A stretch of 64,000 nt of DNA, from the NCBI GenBank assembly GCA_020248985.1, contig JADCGL010000001.1, positions 1 to 64,000 on the forward strand, read 5' to 3'. The notes under the pieces were generated by a model. That model was not told where the DNA came from. It worked only from the letters and a program-made list of their open reading frames with translations, and did no database searches. This document shows positions 17,524 through 24,872 of this stretch, piece after piece; positions within the stretch are counted from its first letter, which is position 1, and each line of letters opens with the position of its first letter. Origin of the DNA: Telmatospirillum sp. (lineage in GTDB: Bacteria > Pseudomonadota > Alphaproteobacteria > CACIAM-22H2). The position numbers and the translations under genes were made by a program.

Positions 17524-18063
17524 TCACGCCCGCCTGTCGAGCCATGCCAGGATCGCGGCCACGCATGCGTCCGGCGGCGGCAACGGATCGGGCCCGAAGA
17601 CGAGATCGGGTGCTTTGGGCGCTTCGAACGCGTCGTCGAAACCGGGCACGGAAGCTTCCGTGCCGGCCTGCGCACGCGCATAGATGCCCTTGGGATCGCG
17701 GCGCACGCGCTCGGCCAAGGCGACGTCGAGATAGATCTCGACGTACGACGCATTGTTGGCGCGGTTCCAGTCGCGCACCGCATCGAACATCGAGATGGTG
17801 GCGCAGACCGCGTCGATGCCTTGGGTGGCCAGCGCGTGCGCGAGCCGCGCATAGACAAAAGCGAGCTCGCGCCGCGCGTCGCGGTCGTAAGAGCCCGCGT
17901 CGCGGCCCAGGATCGCGCGCAGCATGTCGCCGTCGAGCAGCGCGCAAGCCCGGCCGCGCGCGCGCAAGGCGGGGACCAGCGATTGGGCAAGCGTGGTCTT
18001 GCCGGCCCCGGAAAGGCCCGTAACCCAGAAGACCGTGCCGGGTGTGGCGTCAGGGAAAGCCAT
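17524..18063 (-). CDS. APS-kinase-like protein, probable cytidine diphosphoramidate kinase
   Basis: 179 residues with the complete adenylylsulfate kinase layout: Walker A GLSGAGKT at 16-23, LDGDMLR at 43-49 and RRDPKGIYARAQAG in the lid region. No sulfate adenylyltransferase (cysDN/sat), PAPS reductase or transporter accompanies it. Instead it sits in the operon with the glutamine kinase, cytidylyltransferase and amidohydrolase, exactly as C. jejuni Cj1415, an APS-kinase homologue that phosphorylates the 3'-hydroxyl of cytidine diphosphoramidate. Its first 14 bp overlap the end of the hydrolase-sulfotransferase gene. The nucleotide specificity is inferred from synteny; a moonlighting or true APS kinase remains possible because sulfotransferase-like sequence follows upstream. 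Confidence 0.82.
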   Translation of the reverse strand: MAFPDATPGTVFWVTGLSGAGKTTLAQSLVPALRARGRACALLDGDMLRAILGRDAGSYDRDARRELAFVYARLAHALATQGIDAVCATISMFDAVRDWNRANNASYVEIYLDVALAERVRRDPKGIYARAQAGTEASVPGFDDAFEAPKAPDLVFGPDPLPPPDACVAAILAWLDRRA

Positions 18064-19714
18064 AGCCGAGCCTTGCCGCTTCGCTGCCGAAGGTCGCTTT
18101 GGCCTTCGCCCAATCGGCGTCCGTCAACTGGCCCTTGCCGTAGTCGGACAGGCCCTTGCCGTGGTAGCGCCATCCCGCTTCGTAGAGCGGCGCCAACTGC
18201 GGCACATAAAATCGGCATGGCAGCTTGGCCGCGATCGTCGCCTCTTCCAGCTGGCGCGAATGGCCGATCGTCGCGGCCTCGACGGCGGCCGCGATCGTCG
18301 CGTCGTCCGGCGTCAGGCCGAGTAGGGATGCGATCTGGCGGCAGGCGGCGGTTTCGTCTTTGCGAACGTCTTCCAGGCGCAAGCGCAGATACGGCACTTT
18401 CGTCTGTTCGGCAAAATCGCGCCACAGCCGCGCATGCAAGGCCCAGGTGCCGAAGCCGTAATTGGCATAGAGGGCGAGCGTGCCGAGATCGAGAAACTCG
18501 TGCACGAGCTCGCGCGTGCGCGTGTTGCGTTGCTCAGGCGACATCGCCAAATAGTCGCCGTGGAATGGCAGCGCGTAGGACGCGGTCGAAAACGCAATGT
18601 CGACCGGATGGCGCACGACCTGCACGATCGCCGCCGTGTCGTAGGTCGTGGACAAAAACGGCCCCGGCAGATGGTGCGTGAAGATCGGCTCGACCGCACG
18701 TCCCATCGGATCGGGCGGCATGTTGTAGTCCACCAGCATCGGCGGCACGATCTCGTCCATATGCGCAAGCGACCGGATCGGCCCGGCCTTGGCTTCGGCC
18801 GCCAGCAAATGGGCCGCCATCATCTGGACCTTGACCGTGCCCGACGACGGGAAACCGGAGAACCACAGCACGCGGCGCCGCGCATTGGCCGGGCGCGGCG
18901 TCGGCGCCTGGGCGGGCCCTTGCATCGGCGTTGCGTCGAGGCGCGCCAGAAACGCTTCGATTTCGGCGCGCATCGCGTCGGGCGCGTCGTGGAACGGGTT
19001 GTGGTTGAGGCCGGCCACGCGTCGACACGCAAACCGCGCGCCCAAACGCAAGCGCAAGGCGGCTTCGTCGGCAGCGCCGAAACAGCAGGGTTTGCTGGCG
19101 GCATCGGCGTTTTCGGCCGCATCGTCGTCGTTTGCCTCGCCGGTCACGACCGCGACCGGCAGCGAAGGCGGCAGACGCTCGAACAGATCGTAGTACGACA
19201 CGGGCTGCGCTTGGCCGCTCAGCACATTGTAGCCGAAGCTCGCCTGCGCCATCGCGAGCCAGAAGGGCGGGCTCTCGGCATTGGCGTAGCGTTTGAACCA
19301 GCTCGCGACCTGCGCCATGCCGCGCGCGCCCACGGGCGGATCGACCATCAGCACCGCGCGCACGCTTTGCTGCAGCAGCGGCACGGCGGCGACCAGCACA
19401 TTGGCGCCGATCGACTCGCCGATCAGCACCAGCGGCTGCGTGCGGCGCGCATTGAGATAGACGGCGACGCGTTGCGCCATCGCAGCGACCGTCGGCGGAA
19501 AATCGCATGCCGAGCGTCCGTGGCCCGGCAGATTGACGAGATAGATCTCGCAGTCGCGGCTCAGCGCTTCGGCGATTTTTTCGAAATGGGCGGCCGTGCC
19601 GAAGGCGCCGTGCGTGAACACGAGTGTCGCGACAGGGTTCGGCGTCTGCGCTTCGACGCGCACGGCCTGCAGATAGCCGTCGGCATGATGCTGGCTGGCA
19701 TTGACGGTCGCCAT
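18050..19714 (-). CDS. Alpha/beta-hydrolase fused to a sulfotransferase-fold domain; candidate phosphoramidate transferase
   Basis: 554 residues from ATG 19714 (ATG 19828 would add 38 residues of low-complexity, Gln/Arg-rich sequence, thought untranslated). Residues ~1-265 are an alpha/beta hydrolase: VFTHGAFGTAAHFEKIAEAL, nucleophile Ser101 in LIGESIGANVLVA and a candidate His in GLNHNPFH (238 or 242). Residues ~280-554 are a sulfotransferase fold: 5'-phosphate loop FSGFPSSGTVKVQ (~285-297; the usual PKSGT lysine is replaced by Ser) and 3'-phosphate motif VVRHPVDIAFSTAS (~366-379) with the conserved Arg and Ser. First gene of the operon. Because the kinase downstream should make a 3'-phosphorylated CDP-phosphoramidate, structurally a PAPS analogue, transfer of the phosphoramidate by this domain is a reasonable inference; ordinary sulfation is the alternative. 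Confidence 0.82.
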   Translation of the reverse strand: MATVNASQHHADGYLQAVRVEAQTPNPVATLVFTHGAFGTAAHFEKIAEALSRDCEIYLVNLPGHGRSACDFPPTVAAMAQRVAVYLNARRTQPLVLIGESIGANVLVAAVPLLQQSVRAVLMVDPPVGARGMAQVASWFKRYANAESPPFWLAMAQASFGYNVLSGQAQPVSYYDLFERLPPSLPVAVVTGEANDDDAAENADAASKPCCFGAADEAALRLRLGARFACRRVAGLNHNPFHDAPDAMRAEIEAFLARLDATPMQGPAQAPTPRPANARRRVLWFSGFPSSGTVKVQMMAAHLLAAEAKAGPIRSLAHMDEIVPPMLVDYNMPPDPMGRAVEPIFTHHLPGPFLSTTYDTAAIVQVVRHPVDIAFSTASYALPFHGDYLAMSPEQRNTRTRELVHEFLDLGTLALYANYGFGTWALHARLWRDFAEQTKVPYLRLRLEDVRKDETAACRQIASLLGLTPDDATIAAAVEAATIGHSRQLEEATIAAKLPCRFYVPQLAPLYEAGWRYHGKGLSDYGKGQLTDADWAKAKATFGSEAARLGYGFP

Positions 19715-19903
19715 GATGCGGCGTTGACCTTGTTGCTGCGACTCGGGGGATGCTTGCTGGCGATACCAACGCCGAGTCTCGCGCGATTCGGGGCCTTCGC
19801 GCAGCAGGTTTTTGGGCCGCTCGGCCATCGCGAAAAAACCGTTGCTTCAGCCTGCGTCTGCGACGACTCTTCGTGGGGGTTTTCGCAGGAGCTGCCGCCG
19901 CAT

Positions 19904-20746
19904 ATGTCCACACCGCGACGTTTTCATCTGGCCGGGGTCATGGGCTGGCCGGTGCTGCATTCGCGCTCGCCGCTCTTGCACAACCATTGGCTTGCGCAAG
20001 CTGGGCTCGAGGGGCGCTACGTGCCGCTCGAGATCCCGGTAGCAGGCCTTGCGGCCGCCTTGCGCGCTTTGCCCGCACTCGGTTTTGCGGGCTGCAATCT
20101 CACCATTCCGCACAAGATCGAAGCGGTGAAAATCGTGGATCGGCTCGACGCCACGGCGCGCCGCATCGGCGCCACCAATACGATCGTCGTCGAAAAAGAC
20201 GGCAGCCTTTCGGGCACCAACACGGATGCGTGGGGCTTCGTGGCCAGCGTTGCCGAAGCCATTCCGGCATGGCGCGCCGATGCAGGCCCCGCGACCGTGA
20301 TCGGGGCAGGCGGCGGCGCGCGCGCGATCGTGGACGGCTTGCTGCAGCAAGGCTGCCGCGAGATCCGGGTGGTCAACCGCACGCAGGCGCGCGCAGAGGC
20401 GTTGCGCGCCGATTTCGGCAGTGCACTTGTATCCGTTGGGTGGGAAGACCGGCATGCGGCCGTGGCCGAAGCGGCGATGTTGGTCAATACCACGAGCCAA
20501 GGCATGAAAGGCGAAGCAGCGCTCGATCTCGCCCTCGACCGCCTGCCGCGCGACGCGGTCGTGGCCGACATCGTCTATACGCCACTCGCGACACCGCTGC
20601 TTGCGGCCGCGCGCGCGCGCGGCAATCCGGCCGTGGACGGGCTCGGCATGCTGATGCACCAAGCCCGCCCGGCCTTCCAGGCGTGGTTCGGCATCCTGCC
20701 CGAGATCAGCCCGGCTTTGCGCGCCACGCTCGAGGCGACGCTTTAG
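19904..20746 (+). CDS. aroE: Shikimate dehydrogenase
   Basis: 280 residues. N-terminal substrate domain with GVMGWPVLHSRSPLLHN (the SxS shikimate-binding serines are in HSRSP), FAGCNLTIPHKIEAV with the catalytic Lys, GATNTIV and GTNTDAWGF with the Asn/Asp pair; NADP-binding domain with VIGAGGGARAIV and VNRTQARAEAL; C-terminal DGLGMLMHQA. All catalytic residues are present, so this should reduce 3-dehydroshikimate in aromatic amino acid synthesis. AGGAG lies about 10 bp upstream of ATG 19904. Divergent from the phosphoramidate operon, with ~190 bp between starts that presumably hold both promoters. Confidence 0.92.
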   Translation: MSTPRRFHLAGVMGWPVLHSRSPLLHNHWLAQAGLEGRYVPLEIPVAGLAAALRALPALGFAGCNLTIPHKIEAVKIVDRLDATARRIGATNTIVVEKDGSLSGTNTDAWGFVASVAEAIPAWRADAGPATVIGAGGGARAIVDGLLQQGCREIRVVNRTQARAEALRADFGSALVSVGWEDRHAAVAEAAMLVNTTSQGMKGEAALDLALDRLPRDAVVADIVYTPLATPLLAAARARGNPAVDGLGMLMHQARPAFQAWFGILPEISPALRATLEATL

Positions 20747-20773
20747 GCGATCATCGTTTTTTCGAGGGACGTC

Positions 20774-21100
20774 TCAGCCGCTGCCGAGATGTGCCGCGAT
20801 GCGCACGCGCTCGTAGTCGGGCACGTTGATTTCCATGTGGTGGCGCACCTGCATCAGCATTTCGAGCTGCTTCAGCGAGAAGAATACGCGGCCGGCGGCG
20901 AGCGAACGCGAAATTGCGGTCTGGTTCTTCGGCGCATCGAGGAACACTTGCTTGGCCAGCAAGCACGGTTTGCCCTGGTTGAAGCCGAGTTCGATGAACC
21001 ACCGCGCCACCGAGTTGGACCCGATATAGATGGTGCCCTCGGGAACCTCGAAGGCGGGTTCGGCGGGCACGGCCGACAGCTTGTTGGCGGGGTCTGTCAT
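20774..21100 (-). CDS. Hypothetical protein, 108 residues
   Basis: Not recognised. Protein begins MTDPANKLSAVPAEP and contains IYIGSNSVARWFIELGFNQG and a C-terminal VRIAAHLGSG. No signal peptide or membrane segment. Codon use and GC match the neighbourhood, and conserved-looking aromatic and charged residues suggest a real cytoplasmic protein. It is convergent with aroE, with 27 bp between the two stops, and its upstream side faces the AT-rich island, so its promoter is probably in 21100-21240. Confidence 0.6.
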   Translation of the reverse strand: MTDPANKLSAVPAEPAFEVPEGTIYIGSNSVARWFIELGFNQGKPCLLAKQVFLDAPKNQTAISRSLAAGRVFFSLKQLEMLMQVRHHMEINVPDYERVRIAAHLGSG

Positions 21101-21536
21101 GGCGGAACTCGGGGGGCCGGGGGTGAAGAAAAAACAAACGGGAATGGCCGGTAATCTGCGGTGCGTGGGCGGGAAGTTCAAGCCCCCTGCAGCTGCAGCC
21201 TAGCGAGAAAGTGCCGGCGGCGGGCACAAAGTTTTGCGCTGCAAGGATCCTTGCCTTCGTGCCCGTTATGTGGATAATAATCTTATGTTTTGGTGTTCCC
21301 AAAGCGGCGCTGTTTGACATGGTGAAAAAGGATCTTCCCGCCGGTCGTCGCGGTGGTATGGGCATGGTTGCGTCGAATGGCGAAATAGGTGACGCCAGAA
21401 AACTTCGTCACTTGGTCTCTTAATTCAGTCAAATTGTTGATTTATATATACAATAAATAGGTTGCAAAGGTCACCCGAAGGTCGCCAATGGACGCCGATG
21501 GTAACCTATTTCGGTGTCTAAACGAGGTTGTCTGTC
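21101..21536. other. AT-rich intergenic island with a candidate promoter and an inverted repeat
   Basis: No supported gene. A plus-strand promoter-like pair TTGCCT (21251-21256) and GATAAT (21273-21278), spacing 16, precedes a 34-codon ORF at 21319-21423 (MVKKDLPAGRRGG...), which has no clear ribosome site and is left unannotated. A 9-bp inverted repeat, AAATAGGTT at 21455-21463 and AACCTATTT at 21503-21511, lies just beyond the stop of the small membrane protein gene and is followed, in its direction, by an A/T run, so it may act as its terminator. Base composition around 21240-21480 is clearly more AT-rich than the rest of the window. Confidence 0.45.
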
Positions 21537-21677
21537 TCAGTTCGCGTAGCGGTTTGCGCGGATCCGTGCCTCGTGTCGTCCCGCCCAGGCAAACACGCCC
21601 GCGAGCAGTGCGACGACAAGATCGAGAAGGAAAACAAACGCAATATAGATGGCAAGGCCCCAAAACAACGTGACCAT
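21537..21677 (-). CDS. 46-residue single-pass membrane peptide
   Basis: Small ORF with a strong ribosome site: GGAGG ends 7 bp before ATG 21677. The peptide reads MVTLFWGLAIYIAFVFLLDL, then VVALLAGVFAWAGRHEARIR and NRYAN. It has one long hydrophobic helix (~residues 3-33) and a basic C-terminal tail, so by the positive-inside rule the C-terminus would be cytoplasmic. It lies 47 bp upstream-side from the gluQ stop on the same strand and could be on the same transcript. Function unknown; too short for family assignment. Confidence 0.55.
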   Translation of the reverse strand: MVTLFWGLAIYIAFVFLLDLVVALLAGVFAWAGRHEARIRANRYAN

Positions 21678-21723
21678 GGCTCAATCCTCCATATCGAGAA
21701 TTTAGCCATAATTTTAGCAAAAG

Positions 21724-22569
21724 TCAACTAAAACCCAAATCATCTCGCAGGGCCCTGGCCGCCATCCCGGCATTGCGCAAATCGCGCAGGCTTGCCGACC
21801 CGGCGCGCTTGGCGAGGCGCTGGCCGTCCGGATCGGTCAACAATTTGTGGTGATGGTAGGCAGGCGTGGGCAAGCCCAGCAGCTTCTGCAGCAGGCAGTG
21901 CAGATGCGTGGCGCCGAATAGATCTTGTCCGCGCGTCACGAGGCCGATGCCCTGAAGATGGTCGTCGACCGTCACGGCCAGATGGTAGCTCGTCGGCACA
22001 TCCTTGCGGGCCAGCACCGCATCGCCGAGCAATTCGGGCCGGGCGATCTGCGTGCCTTCGGTCCGGTCGTGCCACGCGAGCGGGCCTGCGATCGCAACGG
22101 CTGCCGCAAGATCGAGGCGCAGCGCATAGGCCGCCCCGTTTGCAACCAGCTTGGCCACTTCGCTGACCGGGCGCTTGCGGCATGTGCCGGGATAAAGCGG
22201 TTCGCCGCCGTCGCCGGCGAGATGGGGGGCTGCACCCGCCGCGGCGATCTCGCGTTTGATGTCGGCGCGCGTGCACACGCATTTGTAGAGCACGCCCAGC
22301 CCTTCGAGCTTCGCAAGGGCGGCTTGGTAATCGGCCATGTGTTCGGACTGGCGGCGCACCGGCTGTTCCCACTGCAAGCCCAGCCAGGCGAGATCTTCGA
22401 AGATCGCGTCCGTGTATTCGGGCCGGCAGCGGCTCCGGTCGATATCTTCGATGCGCAGGATGAAGCGCCCGCCGCTCGTGCGGGCCGCTTCTGCCGCGAA
22501 CAGGGCCGAATAAGCGTGGCCGCGATGCAGATAGCCTGTCGGCGATGGGGCAAAGCGGGTATCGGACAT
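21724..22569 (-). CDS. gluQ: Glutamyl-Q tRNA(Asp) synthetase
   Basis: 281 residues, the length of GluQRS and far shorter than GluRS because the anticodon-binding domain is absent. HIGH-like motif in FAPSPTGYLHRGHAYSAL, RIEDIDRSR, zinc-site cysteines in YKCVCTR and YPGTCRKR, and a KMSKR-equivalent LAKRAGSASLRDL. The enzyme attaches glutamate to queuosine at position 34 of tRNA-Asp. Divergent from the carboxylesterase gene, with ~80 bp between starts. Confidence 0.93.
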   Translation of the reverse strand: MSDTRFAPSPTGYLHRGHAYSALFAAEAARTSGGRFILRIEDIDRSRCRPEYTDAIFEDLAWLGLQWEQPVRRQSEHMADYQAALAKLEGLGVLYKCVCTRADIKREIAAAGAAPHLAGDGGEPLYPGTCRKRPVSEVAKLVANGAAYALRLDLAAAVAIAGPLAWHDRTEGTQIARPELLGDAVLARKDVPTSYHLAVTVDDHLQGIGLVTRGQDLFGATHLHCLLQKLLGLPTPAYHHHKLLTDPDGQRLAKRAGSASLRDLRNAGMAARALRDDLGFS

Positions 22570-22648
22570 GGCTCCGCGTCTGTGGCAGGCTCGACTTTGG
22601 GGGGCAGGCAGGCTAGGGAATCCGGGGCGAAAACAGGGGGACGGCTCT

Positions 22649-23311
22649 ATGGCGTTTTTCGAACTCGACGGTCCGCGGGCAGGGGCAAACAAACCCGACT
22701 CGCTGGTGGTGCTGCTGCACGGGCTCGGGGCCGACGGCAACGATCTTATCTCGCTCGCACCTTTGTGGTCGCGGTTTTTGCCGCGCACGCATTTTGTGTC
22801 GCCGCACGCGCCCTTCCCGTGCGACATGGCGCCCTACGGCCGCCAATGGTTCAGCCTGCAGGACCGCACGCCCGAACGCGTCGTGGCCGGCGTCGCCGCC
22901 GCAGCCCCGATCCTCGACGGATTTCTCGATGCCGAATTGGAGCGCTTCGGCCTGCCGCCCGAGCGCTTGGCGCTGGTCGGGTTCAGCCAGGGCACGATGA
23001 TGTCGCTTTATGTGGCGCCGCGCCGCGAAATCGCGATTGCGGGCGTGCTCGGCTATTCGGGCGCTTTGGTGGATGCCGCGCAATTTGGTTCGGCCGTGAA
23101 GTCGCGCCCGCCGGTGCTGCTCGTGCACGGCACGGCCGATCCGATCGTGCCGTTCGAGCGCATGGCGCAAGCCGCAACAGCTTTGGGTGATGCGGGCATG
23201 GCGGTTGAAACTTTGGCGTGTCCGGGCCTGCTGCACTCGATCGACGAGGCGGGCTTGCAGGCCGGGGCCGAGTTCCTGCGGAACCGGCTCGGCGCCGTTT
23301 TGTCGGCCTAA
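22649..23311 (+). CDS. Carboxylesterase/phospholipase-type alpha/beta hydrolase
   Basis: 220 residues of the YpfH/carboxylesterase 2 group. Oxyanion region VVLLHGLGADGNDLI, nucleophile Ser in LVGFSQGTMMSLY, acid in HGTADPIVPF and His in PGLLHSIDEAG, so the triad is complete. Cytoplasmic, no signal peptide. Such enzymes hydrolyse short-chain esters or lysophospholipids. A GGGGG run lies 8 bp upstream of ATG 22649. A short hairpin (CCCCT at 23361-23365 with AGGGG at 23373-23377) follows the gene without a T-run. Confidence 0.88.
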   Translation: MAFFELDGPRAGANKPDSLVVLLHGLGADGNDLISLAPLWSRFLPRTHFVSPHAPFPCDMAPYGRQWFSLQDRTPERVVAGVAAAAPILDGFLDAELERFGLPPERLALVGFSQGTMMSLYVAPRREIAIAGVLGYSGALVDAAQFGSAVKSRPPVLLVHGTADPIVPFERMAQAATALGDAGMAVETLACPGLLHSIDEAGLQAGAEFLRNRLGAVLSA

Positions 23312-23423
23312 AATGTCACGCCGCTGTAACCGGCCAACGCATTGCTTTTGAAGGCAAGATCCCCTATCAAAGAGGGGCTGAAGGTGAACGTCGATTCTCG
23401 AAGCGGTTAGCGGAGGGGCAGGC

Positions 23424-24077
23424 GTGGACGGTGAAGCGTTTGGGGCACTCGCCACAAGATTGGATCCGGCACCGCTGGATCCGCGCCGGGTTCCTTTCGC
23501 CGAAATGGGTTCGCGCAGCAGCCGCGCCGAAGCATGCCCCGCCCTGGTGCTGAACGCGGATTTCCGGCCGCTCTCGTATTTTCCGCTGTCGATCTGGTCC
23601 TGGCAGGACGCAATCAAAGCGGTGTTCCAGGATCGCGTAAACGTCGTCTCGGAATACGATCGTGTGGTGCGCTCGCCCTCGCAGGCCTTCCGTCTGCCGT
23701 CGGTGATCTCGCTCAAAGAATACGTGCCGGCCGCGCGCCGTCCGGCTTTCACGCGTTTCAACGTGTTCCTGCGCGATCGCTTCGAGTGCCAGTATTGCGC
23801 GGAAGCGTTCCCCGCCCCGGAACTCACCTTCGACCATGTCGTGCCGCGCTCGCGCGGCGGGCGCACCACGTGGGAGAACGTCGTCACGGCCTGCTCGTGC
23901 TGCAATCTCGTCAAAGGCAGCCGCTTGCCGGCCGAGGCAAAAATGTTCCCGCGCCATCGGCCGGTCCAGCCGACTTCGGCGGCCCTGCAGGAAAACGGCC
24001 GCGCGTTTCCGCCCAACTATCTGCACCAGAGCTGGCGCGATTTTCTCTATTGGGACGCCGAGCTCGAGCCGATCTGA
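23424..24077 (+). CDS. HNH endonuclease family protein
   Basis: 217 residues from GTG 23424, chosen because GGAGGGG sits 6 bp upstream. The C-terminal half has a zinc-finger HNH module: CQYC, then LTFDHVVPRSRGGRTTWENV with the catalytic His pair/Asn, then ACSCCNLVKG. The N-terminal half (ALVLNADFRPLSYFPLSIWS) is the conserved region of a chromosomally encoded HNH family found across alphaproteobacteria, often outside phages and restriction systems. No methylase or phage genes are near, so a repair or housekeeping role is more likely than restriction; the actual substrate is unknown. Confidence 0.88.
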   Translation: MDGEAFGALATRLDPAPLDPRRVPFAEMGSRSSRAEACPALVLNADFRPLSYFPLSIWSWQDAIKAVFQDRVNVVSEYDRVVRSPSQAFRLPSVISLKEYVPAARRPAFTRFNVFLRDRFECQYCAEAFPAPELTFDHVVPRSRGGRTTWENVVTACSCCNLVKGSRLPAEAKMFPRHRPVQPTSAALQENGRAFPPNYLHQSWRDFLYWDAELEPI

Positions 24078-24087
24078 GCGGGTCGAT

Positions 24088-24252
24088 CTAGGCCGGGATT
24101 TTTTCGAGCTTGAGATGCTTCTGGGCGGCGCGGATCACTTCGATCAGCCCTTCGCGCGAAACGCGGTCGCGCGCCATCACGGCGCGCACCATCGGATCGT
24201 CGATGAGTTCGGCCAAGGGCGGTTCGTCGTGGAGGAATCGGCGAGTGCGCAT
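24088..24252 (-). CDS. Small hypothetical protein, 54 residues
   Basis: Short ORF after coq7: starts MRTRRFLHDEPPLAELIDDP and continues through VRAVMARDRVSREGLIEVIR to a Lys-rich end. Acidic, probably helical, with no membrane segment or cysteines. Same strand as coq7 and dsbB, 65 bp downstream of coq7, so it may be their third gene. The ribosome site is weak; TTG 24273 is an alternative start. Codon positions look protein-coding; function unknown. Confidence 0.5.
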   Translation of the reverse strand: MRTRRFLHDEPPLAELIDDPMVRAVMARDRVSREGLIEVIRAAQKHLKLEKIPA

Positions 24253-24317
24253 GCCAAGCTTATTGCCCGCCAACCATGGCGGAAAAGCGGCAGGTGCGAG
24301 AAACCTTTGCGGCAGTT

Positions 24318-24872
24318 TCAGAGGCGCGAGGACAGCCAGATCGCCGCGCGCGAGCCGGCCTTGATGGCGCCGCGCAAGAGCTCGAAGCCGGGGGCGGCTT
24401 CCGCCCCTTGGGCAAGCGCTTCGTCGCGATGCTCGACTTCTTCGCGGCGGAAATCTTCGAGCGTGGTCTTGAGCTCGGCTTCGCTGTCGGGCAGGGTCGC
24501 GATCTGCTCGCGATAATGTTCGTCGATCACTTCTTCGACCGCGACCGTGCAGGCCATCGCACCCTTTGGCCCCAGCATCGCGGTCGCAGCCCCCAGCGCG
24601 AACCCGGCCACGTGCCACAAAGGCTGCAGCAGAGTGGGCCGCGCGCGGCGTTCGGGCACGAGGCGTTCGAAAGCTTCGAGATGGCGGCGTTCTTGTTCGG
24701 CCATGTGCGCAATCGCGGCCCCGGCCGGACTCGTGCGGCCGAGCACGGCGAGCTGGCCCTCGTAGATGCGCACGGCCCCGTATTCGCCGGCCAGATCCAC
24801 GCGCAGCACGCGGTCGATCAGTTTCTCGCCGGCAGGTTCGCCGGGCAGGCCCAGATTGCGTGCGGCACTCAT
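24318..24872 (-). CDS. coq7: Demethoxyubiquinone hydroxylase (COQ7 family)
   Basis: 184 residues of the di-iron COQ7/CAT5 family: DLAGEYGAVRIYEGQLAVL, MAEQERRHLEAFERL, VEEVIDEHYREQI and the final REEVEHRDEAL supply the two ExxH-type iron motifs. It hydroxylates 3-demethoxyubiquinol in ubiquinone synthesis at the membrane. ATG 24872 overlaps the dsbB stop by 4 bp. The coq7 form (instead of ubiF) is usual in alphaproteobacteria. Confidence 0.93.
   Translation of the reverse strand: MSAARNLGLPGEPAGEKLIDRVLRVDLAGEYGAVRIYEGQLAVLGRTSPAGAAIAHMAEQERRHLEAFERLVPERRARPTLLQPLWHVAGFALGAATAMLGPKGAMACTVAVEEVIDEHYREQIATLPDSEAELKTTLEDFRREEVEHRDEALAQGAEAAPGFELLRGAIKAGSRAAIWLSSRL

Noticed and set aside
17524-18063. 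Annotation as cysC (sulfate assimilation)
   Set aside because: Motifs fit, but there is no sulfate adenylyltransferase or reductase nearby, and the operon partners match the phosphoramidate pathway better.
18050-19828. Longer 592-residue start for the hydrolase-sulfotransferase
   Set aside because: The extra 38 residues are Gln/Arg-rich, unlike hydrolase N-termini, and run towards the divergent aroE promoter region.
23361-23377. Terminator after the carboxylesterase gene
   Set aside because: Only a 5-bp stem and no T-run.
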